Assembly (NCBI RefSeq): GCF_002258785.1
Contig: NZ_NOYI01000002.1
Location: 248,001 to 312,000, forward strand
Direction of reading: 5' to 3'
Origin: Rhodococcus sp. 06-235-1A
Lineage (GTDB): Bacteria > Actinomycetota > Actinomycetes > Mycobacteriales > Mycobacteriaceae
DNA: 64,000 nt
The notes beneath the pieces are model-generated. The model made no database searches. It saw only the letters and a list, made by a program, of their open reading frames with translations, and had not been told where the DNA came from. Below are positions 1 through 8,376 of the stretch, piece by piece (position 1 is the first letter of the stretch; the number at the start of each line of letters is the position of its first letter). Made by a program: the position numbers and the translations under genes.

Positions 1-124
1 GCGTTGCTGCCGTGCCGATCAGATGGACGGTGTCCGGTCCGGTCTGTCGGCCGGCGAGTCCGCCCACAGAAGTGATGCGTGGGCTCCGATGCAGGCTCGC
101 GTCGATGCAGAGCTCGGTGTGCAT
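1..124 (-). CDS. ureD: Urease accessory protein UreD, N-terminal fragment
   Basis: Only the first 41 codons lie in the window; the gene continues beyond base 1. The ATG at 124 follows the ureG stop by 3 nt. The visible residues include the GGLAGRQTGPDTVHLIGT stretch, which is characteristic of UreD N-termini. UreD (UreH) acts with UreF and UreG to load nickel into apo-urease, and ureD is also the last gene of the urease cluster in mycobacteria. It is partial because of the window edge; no biological truncation is implied. Confidence 0.85.
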   Translation of the reverse strand, partial: MHTELCIDASLHRSPRITSVGGLAGRQTGPDTVHLIGTAAT

Positions 125-127
125 CGA

Positions 128-832
128 CTAGTGCGTGTGGGCGTGCGCGTCGGCGTCCGCAATGGCTTTCAACTGCTCGCGTACCCATGCCAGCACCGTG
201 GTCGCGGCCGGATCGTCGGTGAGAGAAATCAGCGCAGTCGGCCGACCCTCGCGCACCTGTGCGGCATCGTGCTCCATGACACCGAGATCTGCGCCGACGT
301 ACGGCGCGAGATCCGTCTTGTTGACGACCAACAGGTCCGAAAACGTCACACCGGGGCCACCCTTGCGCGGAACCTTGTCTCCTCCGGCGACATCGACGAC
401 GAAAATCTGCACGTCGATCAGACCGGACGAGAACGTCGCAGTGAGGTTGTCTCCACCGGATTCGACGAGAATCAGATCCAGAGGCGGGTTGTTGTCGATC
501 AGATCGTCGATGGCGTCGAGGTTGGCGGTGATGTCGTCACGGATAGCCGTGTGCGGACAGCCACCGGTCTGTACCGCGGTGATGCGCTCGTCGGGCAACA
601 CCGCATGCCGACGCAGGAAGTCCGCGTCCTCGGTCGTGTAGATGTCGTTGGTCAGAACGGCCAGCGACAATTCGTCGCGCAACTGGCGGCACAGGGCTGC
701 CACCAGCGCGGTCTTCCCGGAACCGACGGGTCCGCCGATTCCCACTCGCAACGCCTCGCCCGCCACCCGTGCGCGCTTGGGCCGATCCAAACCGTGGTCG
801 TGGGGCTCACCGTCGATCAGGTGCGGGGGCAT
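128..832 (-). CDS. ureG: Urease accessory GTPase UreG
   Basis: A 234-residue SIMIBI-class GTPase that supplies GTP-dependent nickel delivery to urease together with UreD and UreF. The P-loop GGPVGSGKT is near residue 30, the CPH nickel-binding motif lies in [18 protein letters not shown] is the switch region, and NKTDL is the guanine-specificity motif. The N-terminus has a short His-containing stretch and the C-terminus ends DADAHAHTH, a potential metal-binding tail. The reading frame stays open upstream to 1189, but that part is a shadow of ureF. The ATG at 832 gives the normal family length. It lies 38 nt downstream of the ureF stop, inside the urease operon. No ureE is present, so the His residues of UreG may partly serve nickel storage (inference). 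Confidence 0.95.
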   Translation of the reverse strand: MPPHLIDGEPHDHGLDRPKRARVAGEALRVGIGGPVGSGKTALVAALCRQLRDELSLAVLTNDIYTTEDADFLRRHAVLPDERITAVQTGGCPHTAIRDDITANLDAIDDLIDNNPPLDLILVESGGDNLTATFSSGLIDVQIFVVDVAGGDKVPRKGGPGVTFSDLLVVNKTDLAPYVGADLGVMEHDAAQVREGRPTALISLTDDPAATTVLAWVREQLKAIADADAHAHTH

Positions 833-870
833 GTCGAACTCCTTGTCGTCAGAGAAAAATGGATCCGTAT

Positions 871-1560
871 TCAGGATACGAACAACGGACGATCGCGGAC
901 GGCGTGGGCTTCGGCGAACATGTCCAGCAACGGATCCGACAACTCCATCAGTTCGGGCAGGCACTCGCAGATCGCAGCAGTCACGTCGTCGCAGAAGTCG
1001 CCCAACCGAATGGTGCACGCGGCGACCTCGGCCGGATCGAGCGCGAGCAGACGCTGCGCCGCGATCGCCGAGCCGGTCATCGTGATGTACACCTGCACCG
1101 CGGCCGTGTCGGCAACCGACAAGCCTGCCGCGAGTCCGACATGCCCTGCGGCGACGGCCAGATGCGGCTTGCGCCCGATCGACGTCCAATCATGGTGCGG
1201 CCAGGCCGACTTGGCCAACCGGAGCAGACCTCGGCCCTGCGCTCGTGAGGCAGACCTGGCAGCCGGAGACGGTGTCCGTGCGTCGCATTCGGCGTCGGCC
1301 TCGTCGGTGTCGAGTGTGCCGTGGACGAGCGCTGCTGCCACCGACGCCGTGGTGGCACCGGAGGTCCTGATGCGGCGCCGAAGGAATGCTTCGAGTGTCG
1401 CTACGTCCCGAACGAAGCCCGAGGCGATGGCTTCCTCCACTCCACCGGAGTGCACGTGCCCACCCGTGGGCAAACGGGAATCGGCAAGCGAGAGAAGCGT
1501 CGTCACCTGCAGGCGGGCGGCCGACGAGTTGTCGGCGGGCGAGTGTGCAACAGCCGTCAT
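871..1560 (-). CDS. ureF: Urease accessory protein UreF
   Basis: A 229-residue UreF-family protein, the factor that couples UreG GTPase activity to nickel insertion. The [21 protein letters not shown] segment near residue 25 matches the conserved UreF N-terminal region (usually LxDSxxPxGxFxxSxGLE), and the all-alpha C-terminal half contains [18 protein letters not shown]. The ATG at 1560 overlaps the ureC stop (TGATG), so translation is probably coupled. The longer open frame to 1962 is a shadow of ureC. Length is normal for actinobacterial UreF. Confidence 0.92.
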   Translation of the reverse strand: MTAVAHSPADNSSAARLQVTTLLSLADSRLPTGGHVHSGGVEEAIASGFVRDVATLEAFLRRRIRTSGATTASVAAALVHGTLDTDEADAECDARTPSPAARSASRAQGRGLLRLAKSAWPHHDWTSIGRKPHLAVAAGHVGLAAGLSVADTAAVQVYITMTGSAIAAQRLLALDPAEVAACTIRLGDFCDDVTAAICECLPELMELSDPLLDMFAEAHAVRDRPLFVS

Positions 1561-3281
1561 CAGAAGAGGAAATACCGTTGCGCCATCGGCAGTTCGGTTG
1601 CGGGCTGCTCTGTCCACACGTCGCCGTCGATCCGCACGGTGAAGGTGTCCGGATCCACCTCGATGTTGGGCAGGGCGTCGTTGAGGGGCATATCGGACTT
1701 CCTGATACTGCGCACGTTCTTGACCGGAACCAGCCGTCGATCGCAGTTCAGGCGCTCGGCGAGTCCGTCCTCGATTGCCTGTGGCGCAACGAAATGCAGC
1801 GAGGTCGCGGCCGCTGCCTTCGGCGATGCACCGAACATCGGACGGGGCAGTTCGGGTTGCGGAGTCGGGATGGACGCGTTGGCATCGCCCATGGCCGCCC
1901 AGGCGATCATGCCGCCCTTGACGACCATGTGTGGACGCACGCCGAAGAACGCCGGATCCCACAGCACCAGATCGGCGAGTTTGCCCGGTTCGATCGAGCC
2001 GATCTCGTCGTCGAGGCCATGCGCGACGGCCGGGCAGATGGTGTATTTGGCGACGTAGCGCATGACGCGGTTGTTGTCGGCCCCGTTGTCACCGGTCAGG
2101 AAGCCGCGACGAGACTTCATCACGTGCGCCGTCTGCCAGGTACGCAGAACGACCTCACCGATACGGCCCATTGCCTGCGCATCGCTGCCGATCATCGAGA
2201 TCGCACCCATGTCGTGCAACAGATCCTCGGCGGCAATGGTCGACGGCCGGATGCGGCTCTCGGCGAAGGCCAGGTCCTCGGGGATCGAGGGACTGAGGTG
2301 ATGGCACACCATCAACATGTCGAGATGTTCGTCCAGTGTGTTCACGGTGTGCGGACGCGTCGGGTTGGTCGAGCTGGGCAGGACGTGCGGTTGGGACGCG
2401 ACGGTGATGATGTCGGGCGCGTGTCCGCCGCCCGCACCTTCGGTGTGGTACGCGTGGATACCACGACCATTGATCGCGGCGAGGGTGGTTTCGACGAATC
2501 CGGCCTCGTTCAAGGTGTCCGAATGCAGCGCCGCCTGCACTCCGGCGTCCTCGCACACTCGCAGACACGCGTCGATGGCGGCGGGAGTCGATCCCCAGTC
2601 CTCGTGCAGCTTGAATCCCGATGCGCCCGCACGCAATTGCTCCCACATCGAGTCCGGATTGACCGTGTTGCCCTTGCCGAGCAGCACGATGTTCATGGGC
2701 CAGTCGTCGAGAGCTTCCAGCATGCGAGACAGGTGCCAGGCACCCGGGGTGACCGTGGTGGCCTTGCTTCCCTCGGCCGGTCCGGTGCCGCCGGCGATCA
2801 CGGTGGTGATGCCTCCGCCGAGAGCTTCCTCCTTGATCTGCGGGCAGATCAGATGGACGTGGCAGTCGATCCCGCCGGCCGTCACGATCTTTCCGTTGCC
2901 GGCAATGATCTCGGTCGACGGTCCGATCACCAGATCGGGATGGACACCGGTCATGGTGTCGGGGTTGCCGGCTTTGCCCAGTGCCACGATGCGCCCGTCG
3001 CGAATACCGAGGTCGGCCTTGATGATTCCCCAGTAGTCGACGACGACCACCCCGGTGATCACCGTGTCGGGAGCACCGTCGGCACGGGTGGCTCGCGACT
3101 GCCCCATCGATTCGCGGATCACCTTGCCGCCGCCGAACACCGCCTCCTCGCCGGCAATGCCGGGACCACCACTGCGGTCCTCGGTGACCTCGATCAAAAG
3201 ATCCGTGTCCGCCAAGCGAATTCGATCACCCGTGGTGGGACCGAACAACTGGGCGTACCGACTCCGACTCATACGCGCCAT
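1560..3281 (-). CDS. ureC: Urease alpha subunit (catalytic)
   Basis: The 573-residue catalytic subunit of nickel urease, which hydrolyses urea to ammonia and carbamate in the cytoplasm. Active-site elements visible are DCHVHLI (nickel ligand histidines), GFKLHEDWG (carbamylated lysine bridging the nickels), [19 protein letters not shown], the MVCHHLSPS flap with its catalytic His, and GSDAQAMGR with the Asp ligand. All key residues are present, so it should be active. The ATG at 3281 overlaps the ureAB stop; a second in-frame ATG at 3272 (MSRSRYAQ) is equally plausible and fits the usual UreC N-terminus slightly better. Confidence 0.97.
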   Translation of the reverse strand: MARMSRSRYAQLFGPTTGDRIRLADTDLLIEVTEDRSGGPGIAGEEAVFGGGKVIRESMGQSRATRADGAPDTVITGVVVVDYWGIIKADLGIRDGRIVALGKAGNPDTMTGVHPDLVIGPSTEIIAGNGKIVTAGGIDCHVHLICPQIKEEALGGGITTVIAGGTGPAEGSKATTVTPGAWHLSRMLEALDDWPMNIVLLGKGNTVNPDSMWEQLRAGASGFKLHEDWGSTPAAIDACLRVCEDAGVQAALHSDTLNEAGFVETTLAAINGRGIHAYHTEGAGGGHAPDIITVASQPHVLPSSTNPTRPHTVNTLDEHLDMLMVCHHLSPSIPEDLAFAESRIRPSTIAAEDLLHDMGAISMIGSDAQAMGRIGEVVLRTWQTAHVMKSRRGFLTGDNGADNNRVMRYVAKYTICPAVAHGLDDEIGSIEPGKLADLVLWDPAFFGVRPHMVVKGGMIAWAAMGDANASIPTPQPELPRPMFGASPKAAAATSLHFVAPQAIEDGLAERLNCDRRLVPVKNVRSIRKSDMPLNDALPNIEVDPDTFTVRIDGDVWTEQPATELPMAQRYFLF

Positions 3282-3913
3282 CAGCTGTCCAACTTTCCGG
3301 GAGGTGTCATGCTCAGTCCGTGGACCTCGCGCGTGCCGCCGAGGGGCACGAGCCGAACCGTCTGTTCGATACCGGGCTCGAATCGCACCGCCGTGCCGGC
3401 CGGGATGTCCAGGCGGTGCCCGTGGGCCAGCTCGCGATCGAACCGCAGGGCATCGTTGGACTGCGGGAAGTGCACATGAGAGCCCACCTGCACCGGCCGG
3501 TCCCCTGCGTTCACGACGGTGAGGCTGATCGATTCGGCACCCTCGTTGATCTCGATATCACCTGCGACGGTGATGATCTCGCCCGGGACGAGGTGCCCGT
3601 CGCCTCGTTTCGGTGAGATCGGCTCGTGCACCGTGATCAGCTTCGTACCGTCGGGAAAGGTCGCTTCGACCATCACCTCGGGAAGCAACTCGGGAACGCC
3701 TCCGAGAACATCGTCGGCATCGAGAATCTCGCGACCCGAGGACATCAGGTCTGCAACGGATCTCCCATCGCGGGCACCCTCGAGGAGGTGATCGGTGATG
3801 ACCGCGATCGCCTCGGGATGATTGAGTTTGAGGCCGCGAGCCTGGCGACGCCGCGCGAGCTCGGCCGCATAGCTGACGAGCAGTCGATCCTGCTCGTGCG
3901 GAGACAACCGCAT
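3281..3913 (-). CDS. ureAB: Fused urease gamma/beta subunit (UreAB)
   Basis: A 210-residue fusion of two urease structural subunits. Residues 1-100 are the gamma subunit ([13 protein letters not shown] start, then [24 protein letters not shown]). Residues from about 105 are the beta subunit ([15 protein letters not shown], then [18 protein letters not shown]). M. tuberculosis keeps the two genes separate, whereas other actinomycetes and Helicobacter have fusions, so this is a lineage feature and is not damage. It is the first structural gene of the urease operon; 85 nt separate it from the DUF6986 gene, and no strong promoter was recognised there. Read-through from upstream is possible. Confidence 0.95.
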   Translation of the reverse strand: MRLSPHEQDRLLVSYAAELARRRQARGLKLNHPEAIAVITDHLLEGARDGRSVADLMSSGREILDADDVLGGVPELLPEVMVEATFPDGTKLITVHEPISPKRGDGHLVPGEIITVAGDIEINEGAESISLTVVNAGDRPVQVGSHVHFPQSNDALRFDRELAHGHRLDIPAGTAVRFEPGIEQTVRLVPLGGTREVHGLSMTPPGKLDS

Positions 3914-3998
3914 TGGAGTTCTCCGTCCCGATCGGTGATGGTGCTCGGCAATTCTGACACGCCTGCGACCTTCCGGCAGCGGAGTGCGCGACCGCCCT

Positions 3999-5273
3999 TC
4001 ACCCGAGGGGCGCCGTCACCGATCGATCGAGCAGGCCCCGCAGGACGTCTCGGTCGATACCGGAGGCCACGTCCTGCATTTCGGCGATATCGAACGCACC
4101 CGCATCCAGTCCCCGCACCAGCACCCCGGCCAGCGCCTGAGCAGTGGCGGGCTCGTCCATCACTTCGCCGCCCTGGCGATCGAGATAGCCACCCAATCGA
4201 GCAGCGGCGACCGGCATGGCCCGGCGAAAGAACCCGAAGGTGGCGAGCCACCGCGTCACCAGGTGGCCGGGGTGCATGTCCCAGCCCTGATAGAAGCCGC
4301 GTTCGAGGGATCTGGTGACCAGATCGACATGCCGCCGCGCCGATGCTGCCACCTGTTTCGCGTCGCCCGTCGGCACCACCTGAGTCGAGCCGTCGCACAC
4401 CCACACTCCGGTCTGTGCGGCCGCCACCAGCATTACGTTTTTCGCGTGGTCCGCCACCGGATGAGCCAGCGACTGTTGAGCGGAGGTGATTCCGCATGCG
4501 GCGCTGTAGTCGTATGTTCCGTAATGCAGGGACGTGCAGCGTCCGTTGGCCCGGGTGATCGCCCGAGCCAGGGTCGTCGTGCCGTCGGCCCCGATCACCG
4601 CCTGAGGACTTTCGATCTGCAATTCGAATCGCAGGGCGCGCTCGGGGAGTCCGTGCGCGCGCTCCAGTTCCTCGCAGAGCGCGACCACAGCGGTCACCTG
4701 CTCCACGGCACGCAGCTTGGGCACGGTGAACACGAAACCGCCGGGCACTCCCCCGGCCCCGTCCAGAACGAGCTCAAGGGTACGAATTCCGCGCCGACGC
4801 TCGTGCGCTGCAAGACCTTTGGCGCGAATGCCCAGCCAGGACGGGCCGGCGGAGTCCTTCGCCAACTCCGACAGTGCTGCCCCGACAGCCGTCGCATGCC
4901 GGTCCTCGACGGCGTCCGACCGCCACCCGTAGCCGTCCTCGAAGTCGAACCTCAGATCCTGGATGGGGGCACTGTTCAACCTGTCACGCACGAGAGGCAG
5001 CGCGTTCACGGTGTCGAGTTCGGCGAACGCTTCGGGGTGGGAATCGAGAATGTCCGAGGCTGCGGCACCCCACTCGGCGTGTACAGCCGCCGAGGCATCC
5101 GCCGCCGAGACATAGACGGTATGGGAGGGTTGCCCACCGATTCGGTCACCCGGATAGCGCTGTGCGAGTTCGTCGTCGATGGGACCGAACAATGACTCGA
5201 GGCGATCGACAGCGTCGCGGGTCAGCGCGGTGACTGGGGAATCTGGATGCTGGTTGTGTCCCGTCATGGGCAT
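3999..5273 (-). CDS. DUF6986 family protein, aldolase/citrate-lyase-like TIM barrel
   Basis: A 424-residue protein resembling the HpcH/HpaI and CitE superfamily, in the actinobacterial group known as DUF6986. Motifs include [11 protein letters not shown] near residue 105 (metal-binding acidic cluster), [14 protein letters not shown] (CitE-like Glu) and [10 protein letters not shown]. Members of the superfamily cleave or form C-C bonds of acyl-CoA or keto-acid substrates; the substrate here is unknown. The ATG at 5273 overlaps the thioesterase stop (TGATG), so the two are coupled; a second ATG at 5267 is possible. Its position directly upstream of urease suggests a link to nitrogen-compound breakdown, which is only inference. 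The longer open frame to 5861 is a shadow. Confidence 0.7.
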   Translation of the reverse strand: MPMTGHNQHPDSPVTALTRDAVDRLESLFGPIDDELAQRYPGDRIGGQPSHTVYVSAADASAAVHAEWGAAASDILDSHPEAFAELDTVNALPLVRDRLNSAPIQDLRFDFEDGYGWRSDAVEDRHATAVGAALSELAKDSAGPSWLGIRAKGLAAHERRRGIRTLELVLDGAGGVPGGFVFTVPKLRAVEQVTAVVALCEELERAHGLPERALRFELQIESPQAVIGADGTTTLARAITRANGRCTSLHYGTYDYSAACGITSAQQSLAHPVADHAKNVMLVAAAQTGVWVCDGSTQVVPTGDAKQVAASARRHVDLVTRSLERGFYQGWDMHPGHLVTRWLATFGFFRRAMPVAAARLGGYLDRQGGEVMDEPATAQALAGVLVRGLDAGAFDIAEMQDVASGIDRDVLRGLLDRSVTAPLG

Positions 5274-5734
5274 CACTGTCCCAGATGTGCGGTGTTTTCG
5301 ATATTTGCCAGCCGGACTTTGCCCTGGGCCACCAGGCGTCCACTCTCGTCGGAGATGTCCACCTGCCACAGCTGTTGGGTACGGCCGCGGTGAATCGGAT
5401 GTCCGTGTGCGGTCAAGGTTCCCGATCGGGTCGCCCGGACAAAGTCGGTGCTGTTGTTGACACCGACGACGTGTCCACGAGAGCCGAACCAGGCCGACCC
5501 ACCGATACTCGCCACCGACTCGACCACCGAACACAGCACGCCCCCGTGCATGATTCCGGCCGGTTGATGAAGCTGCGGGGTGACGGTCCATTCTGCGCGC
5601 ACGTCGTCGCCGGACACCTCGAGGTATCGCAGGCCGACGACCCCGTCGAACCCTCGTGCACACAATTCGGTGAGCTGTTCCGGCGTCATGGTGTCGAAGG
5701 TGCTCTCCCCCGTGGTGCCGTTCGAGTCCGTCAT
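5273..5734 (-). CDS. PaaI-family hotdog-fold thioesterase
   Basis: A 153-residue single hotdog-domain protein, probably hydrolysing acyl- or aryl-CoA thioesters. The diagnostic segment QPAGIMHGGVLCSVVES (HGG motif with following acidic residue) lies near residues 60-76, followed by VGVNNSTDFVRATRSG and the terminal beta strands. It heads a two-gene unit with the DUF6986 protein. M. tuberculosis also has a thioesterase (Rv1847) beside the urease genes, so the linkage is conserved. The ATG at 5734 gives standard length; the open frame to 5869 would extend into the terminator hairpin. Confidence 0.85.
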   Translation of the reverse strand: MTDSNGTTGESTFDTMTPEQLTELCARGFDGVVGLRYLEVSGDDVRAEWTVTPQLHQPAGIMHGGVLCSVVESVASIGGSAWFGSRGHVVGVNNSTDFVRATRSGTLTAHGHPIHRGRTQQLWQVDISDESGRLVAQGKVRLANIENTAHLGQ

Positions 5735-5817
5735 AGCGTGCCTTCCGGTTGCGTCGAGATGGTCCGGCCGACTCGGCTGTCGACTCTCGTTCAGAGATAC
5801 ACGACGATCGACCCACA

Positions 5818-5920
5818 AAAATCGGTGGGCCTCTCGTTCGTCGATAGAACGAGAGGCCCACCGTGGCAAGGACCGGGAGTCACTGCAGCCCTCAGGACTC
5901 CGGCGCGGTCCGTTGGTACG
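5818..5920 (-). ncRNA. Candidate iron-regulated small RNA
   Basis: Inferred transcript only. A promoter-like pair TTGCTT (5949-5954) and TATCCT (5926-5931) with a 17-nt spacer points left, is overlapped by an IdeR-type box, and lies about 60-80 nt before the strong terminator at 5823-5863. Initiation near 5919 would give an RNA of roughly 100 nt with no convincing coding frame. The alternative is that the region is simply the 3' tail of the FhuF-like transcript. Confidence 0.28.
5823..5863 (-). terminator. Rho-independent terminator, minus strand
   Basis: A perfect 17-bp inverted repeat (5823-5839 with 5847-5863) around a 7-nt loop. On the minus strand it is followed by ATTTTTG (5817-5822). 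It lies downstream of the FhuF-like gene and of the IdeR-box promoter at 5924, and upstream of the thioesterase. It should insulate the urease side from iron-regulated transcription. Confidence 0.88.
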
Positions 5921-5923
5921 AAC

Positions 5924-5942
5924 TCAGGATAGGCAAACCTTA
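5924..5942 (-). promoter_or_regulatory. IdeR/DtxR-type iron box
   Basis: On the minus strand the site reads TAAGGTTTGCCTATCCTGA, matching 15 of 19 positions of the consensus TTAGGTTAGCCTAACCTAA. It sits just after the FhuF-like stop codon and overlaps a TATCCT -10-like element. The position is unusual because it is not upstream of any protein gene that escapes the terminator at 5823. Confidence 0.5.
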
Positions 5943-5959
5943 TTCAGAAAGCAAGAGAG

Positions 5960-6721
5960 TCACGACGCTCGGAGTCTCGCTCGCCCCGGCACCCCGACGC
6001 GCGAGCGGACGGGGGCGCCGGCATCGACCATGGCGTCGAGCAGCATCTGACCCCGGCGAGCCCCCGCAGACGCGCTCGACCCCGCCAGAATCGGTACGTA
6101 GGTCGACGCGCCGAGGATGGCGTCGCCCACCAGGGCCCAGAACACCCGCACGTCCAGCGGGGCGCGATCCGAGATCGCGCGAAACACCGCATCGAGCGAC
6201 GTCGTGCAGCGATGCGCGGTCCAGACCAGCAGAGCCTGCTCACACGGCAGGACGACCGTGCCCGGCGCACCCACAGCCGGATCGTCGGGCAGCACCCTCA
6301 GGACCGGCGATGCGACACCCGCCCAGTCGATTCCGCCGTCGCTGTCCATGTGAATCCACAGATTGTCGATACCCGGATCCCAGGCACGACCTTCGAGGAC
6401 CAGCAGCGCAGACACTCGCCCGACCACCGCATGGATCAAGGCCGTTGCCACCTGAACCGCAGCCGCTTCGGGGACGTCCAGATCCTCGAGCGACCGCCGG
6501 TACATCTGCTCGACGCGTCCGTCATCGAGACCGACGGCCAACTGCCACCACCGACGCTTCCCCTCGTTCGCCATCGCTGCCACTGCGTACATCCGCGGGT
6601 AATCGGGATTCAGCGAGCGAAGGGTCTCGCACGAGTCGGTCAACAGTGCCGCCCCGCCGGACCGATTCGAGTGTCGATGAACATCGGCCCAGTCCGTGAA
6701 CGCCACAGTTGCAACTGACAC
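5960..6721 (-). CDS. FhuF-like ferric-siderophore reductase-like protein without the Cys cluster
   Basis: A 253-residue protein divergent from the iron ABC transporter and sharing its IdeR-controlled intergenic region, so a role in iron release from imported siderophore is likely. It has the general layout of FhuF/IucA-C-terminal-like proteins (WxHxDSDGGIDWAG near residue 125, then CEQALLVWTAHRC). True FhuF proteins end in a cysteine motif that binds a [2Fe-2S] cluster; here the last 70 residues contain no cysteine and the tail is Arg-rich (VPGRARLRAS). Either it works without the cluster or it is not a reductase. The GTG start at 6721 is preceded by AGGAG at 7 nt. Neighbouring frames contain no cysteine-rich tail, so a simple frameshift does not explain the loss. 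Confidence 0.55.
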   Translation of the reverse strand: MSVATVAFTDWADVHRHSNRSGGAALLTDSCETLRSLNPDYPRMYAVAAMANEGKRRWWQLAVGLDDGRVEQMYRRSLEDLDVPEAAAVQVATALIHAVVGRVSALLVLEGRAWDPGIDNLWIHMDSDGGIDWAGVASPVLRVLPDDPAVGAPGTVVLPCEQALLVWTAHRCTTSLDAVFRAISDRAPLDVRVFWALVGDAILGASTYVPILAGSSASAGARRGQMLLDAMVDAGAPVRSRVGVPGRARLRAS

Positions 6722-6775
6722 CTGAATGCTCCTTCTGTTCGTGACGGGCGGACTCGCCGCACCCTCGGTATCTAT

Positions 6776-6794
6776 GTAGGTTAGCCTAACCAGA
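6776..6794. promoter_or_regulatory. IdeR/DtxR iron box in the divergent promoter region
   Basis: GTAGGTTAGCCTAACCAGA matches the palindromic IdeR consensus at 16 of 19 positions, with the full core AGGTTAGCCTAACC. It lies 54 nt from the FhuF-like start and 106 nt from the transporter start, so one dimer pair could repress both. A weaker half-site (TAACCTAA, 6855-6862) lies nearer the transporter start. Confidence 0.85.
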
Positions 6795-6900
6795 TAATCG
6801 AGCAGTCAGGCACCGCTACCCTTACCTCGTCACGCACAGAAGGCAAGGGTTCCGTAACCTAAACCAAGTCCCTTCGATACAGCGAGGAGTCACGACCACT

Positions 6901-8376
6901 GTGACCACAGCTCCGCTACTCGGCCCCCACGGCTCCCGTCGGTCGCCCGACGAGCAGTACGGGAAAGAGGACGTGCCCTCGGGCCCGCCCCCGCGGAGTA
7001 CCCGCATCGCTGCCGGAGTGATAGACGCCCTGATCGTGCTACTACCGCTGTTCGTCGGATGGTCGATCGTCGACGCTCTCCGCGACGACAATGGCGGCGG
7101 ACAGGCCGACCGATTCGTGTTCGGAGCGATCGCAGTGTGCGTCGCGGCGGCATTGTTCGTCTGGAACCGCGGGTATCGCGACGGCAACGAGGGGCAGAGC
7201 ACCGGCCGTCGCTGGCTGGGGCTGACACTCCGAGACAGCGCCACCCACGGCCCCGTCGGCATACGTCGTGCCCTCCGTCGCCAGTTCGGCATCGGCCGCG
7301 CGTCATCCGAGATCGTCCGAGAAAAGGCCGCTGCGGCCGAAGGATTCGAGCCGATCCCCAAGGACGGTTCGGTAGCTGCCATCCGAAGGCGGAGGTTGCT
7401 CGGCCTGGCAGTCCTGATCATCGCGCTCGTGGCCGGCATCCTCGCCAGTATCGCGATCGGCGCGCGACCCCTGACGTTCGCCGAAATCGCGCACGCTCTA
7501 CTGAATTCGACGGGCACCGACACCGACATCATCGTGCGCACGTTGCGCGTCCCGCGCACGGTGCTCGCACTGGTCGTCGGCATCGCACTCGGCATCGCGG
7601 GCGCTCTCATCCAGGGACACACCCGCAACCCATTGGCCGACGCCAGCCTGCTCGGCCTCAATTCCGGAGCGGCGTTCTTCGTCGTGATGGCCATCTATCT
7701 CTTCCGATTCACCTCGCCCAGCCAGTACCTCTGGTTCGCGTTCGCGGGGTCGGCGGTGGCGAGCATCGTCGTGTTCGGACTGTCGTCGATAGGGTCGGGA
7801 AGATCGAGCCCGATCAATCTCGCCTTGGCCGGTGCCGGAGTCGCATTCTTCCTCTCGGCGATGACCAATGCCGTCGTGCTTCTCGATCAGACGAGCCTCG
7901 ACGGCTACCGCTTCTGGGTGGTCGGATCCGTGGCCGGTCGCGGGCTCGATGTCCTGTGGCAGGTGCTGCCGTTCCTGGTGATCGGCGTCCTCATCGCTCT
8001 GGCGAGCACTCCGGGCCTGAACGTCATGAGCCTCGGCGAGGACGTCGCTCGGTCACTCGGAACCAATATCGCGCTCACCCGTACCGTCGGCATCCTCGCC
8101 ATCACACTGCTGACCGGCGCAGCAACCGCAGCATGCGGGCCGATTGCCTTCGTGGGCCTTGTCGTACCCCACATCGCTCGCGCAGTGACCGGACCCGACT
8201 ACCGCTGGCTCGTCCCCTACGCAGGTCTCATGGGTGGGGTCATGCTCATGATCGCCGACGTGATCGGCCGCGTCGTCGTGCGCCCGGGCGAACTCCAGGT
8301 GGGCATCGTTCTTGCCCTGGTCGGAGCACCGTTCTTCATCGCTCTCGTCCGACGCAGAAAGTTGGTCGGCCTGTGA
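6901..8376 (+). CDS. Siderophore ABC transporter permease with N-terminal RDD domain
   Basis: A 491-residue fusion. Residues about 30-130 resemble an RDD membrane domain: two hydrophobic segments (IAAGVIDALIVLLPLFVGW and FVFGAIAVCVAAALFVW), then GNEGQSTGRRWLGL, typical of RDD proteins. Residues about 165-491 are a complete FecCD-type permease (RVPRTVLALVVGIALGIAG, QGHTRNPLADASLLG, TAACGPIAFVGLVVPHIAR). FecCD proteins are normally about 330-350 residues, so the extra 150 are an added module. The GTG at 6901 is the first start of the frame. It is the first gene of an iron-regulated operon with the second permease and ATPase; no substrate-binding lipoprotein gene is adjacent. Confidence 0.88.
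   Translation: MTTAPLLGPHGSRRSPDEQYGKEDVPSGPPPRSTRIAAGVIDALIVLLPLFVGWSIVDALRDDNGGGQADRFVFGAIAVCVAAALFVWNRGYRDGNEGQSTGRRWLGLTLRDSATHGPVGIRRALRRQFGIGRASSEIVREKAAAAEGFEPIPKDGSVAAIRRRRLLGLAVLIIALVAGILASIAIGARPLTFAEIAHALLNSTGTDTDIIVRTLRVPRTVLALVVGIALGIAGALIQGHTRNPLADASLLGLNSGAAFFVVMAIYLFRFTSPSQYLWFAFAGSAVASIVVFGLSSIGSGRSSPINLALAGAGVAFFLSAMTNAVVLLDQTSLDGYRFWVVGSVAGRGLDVLWQVLPFLVIGVLIALASTPGLNVMSLGEDVARSLGTNIALTRTVGILAITLLTGAATAACGPIAFVGLVVPHIARAVTGPDYRWLVPYAGLMGGVMLMIADVIGRVVVRPGELQVGIVLALVGAPFFIALVRRRKLVGL

Noticed and set aside
1386..3479. 697-residue plus-strand open frame across ureC
   Set aside because: ureC on the other strand carries every nickel ligand; the plus frame has no domain signature.
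3914..3998. Search for a promoter or nickel box before ureAB
   Set aside because: No convincing -35/-10 pair or dyad was found in these 85 nt; read-through from the thioesterase unit is as likely.
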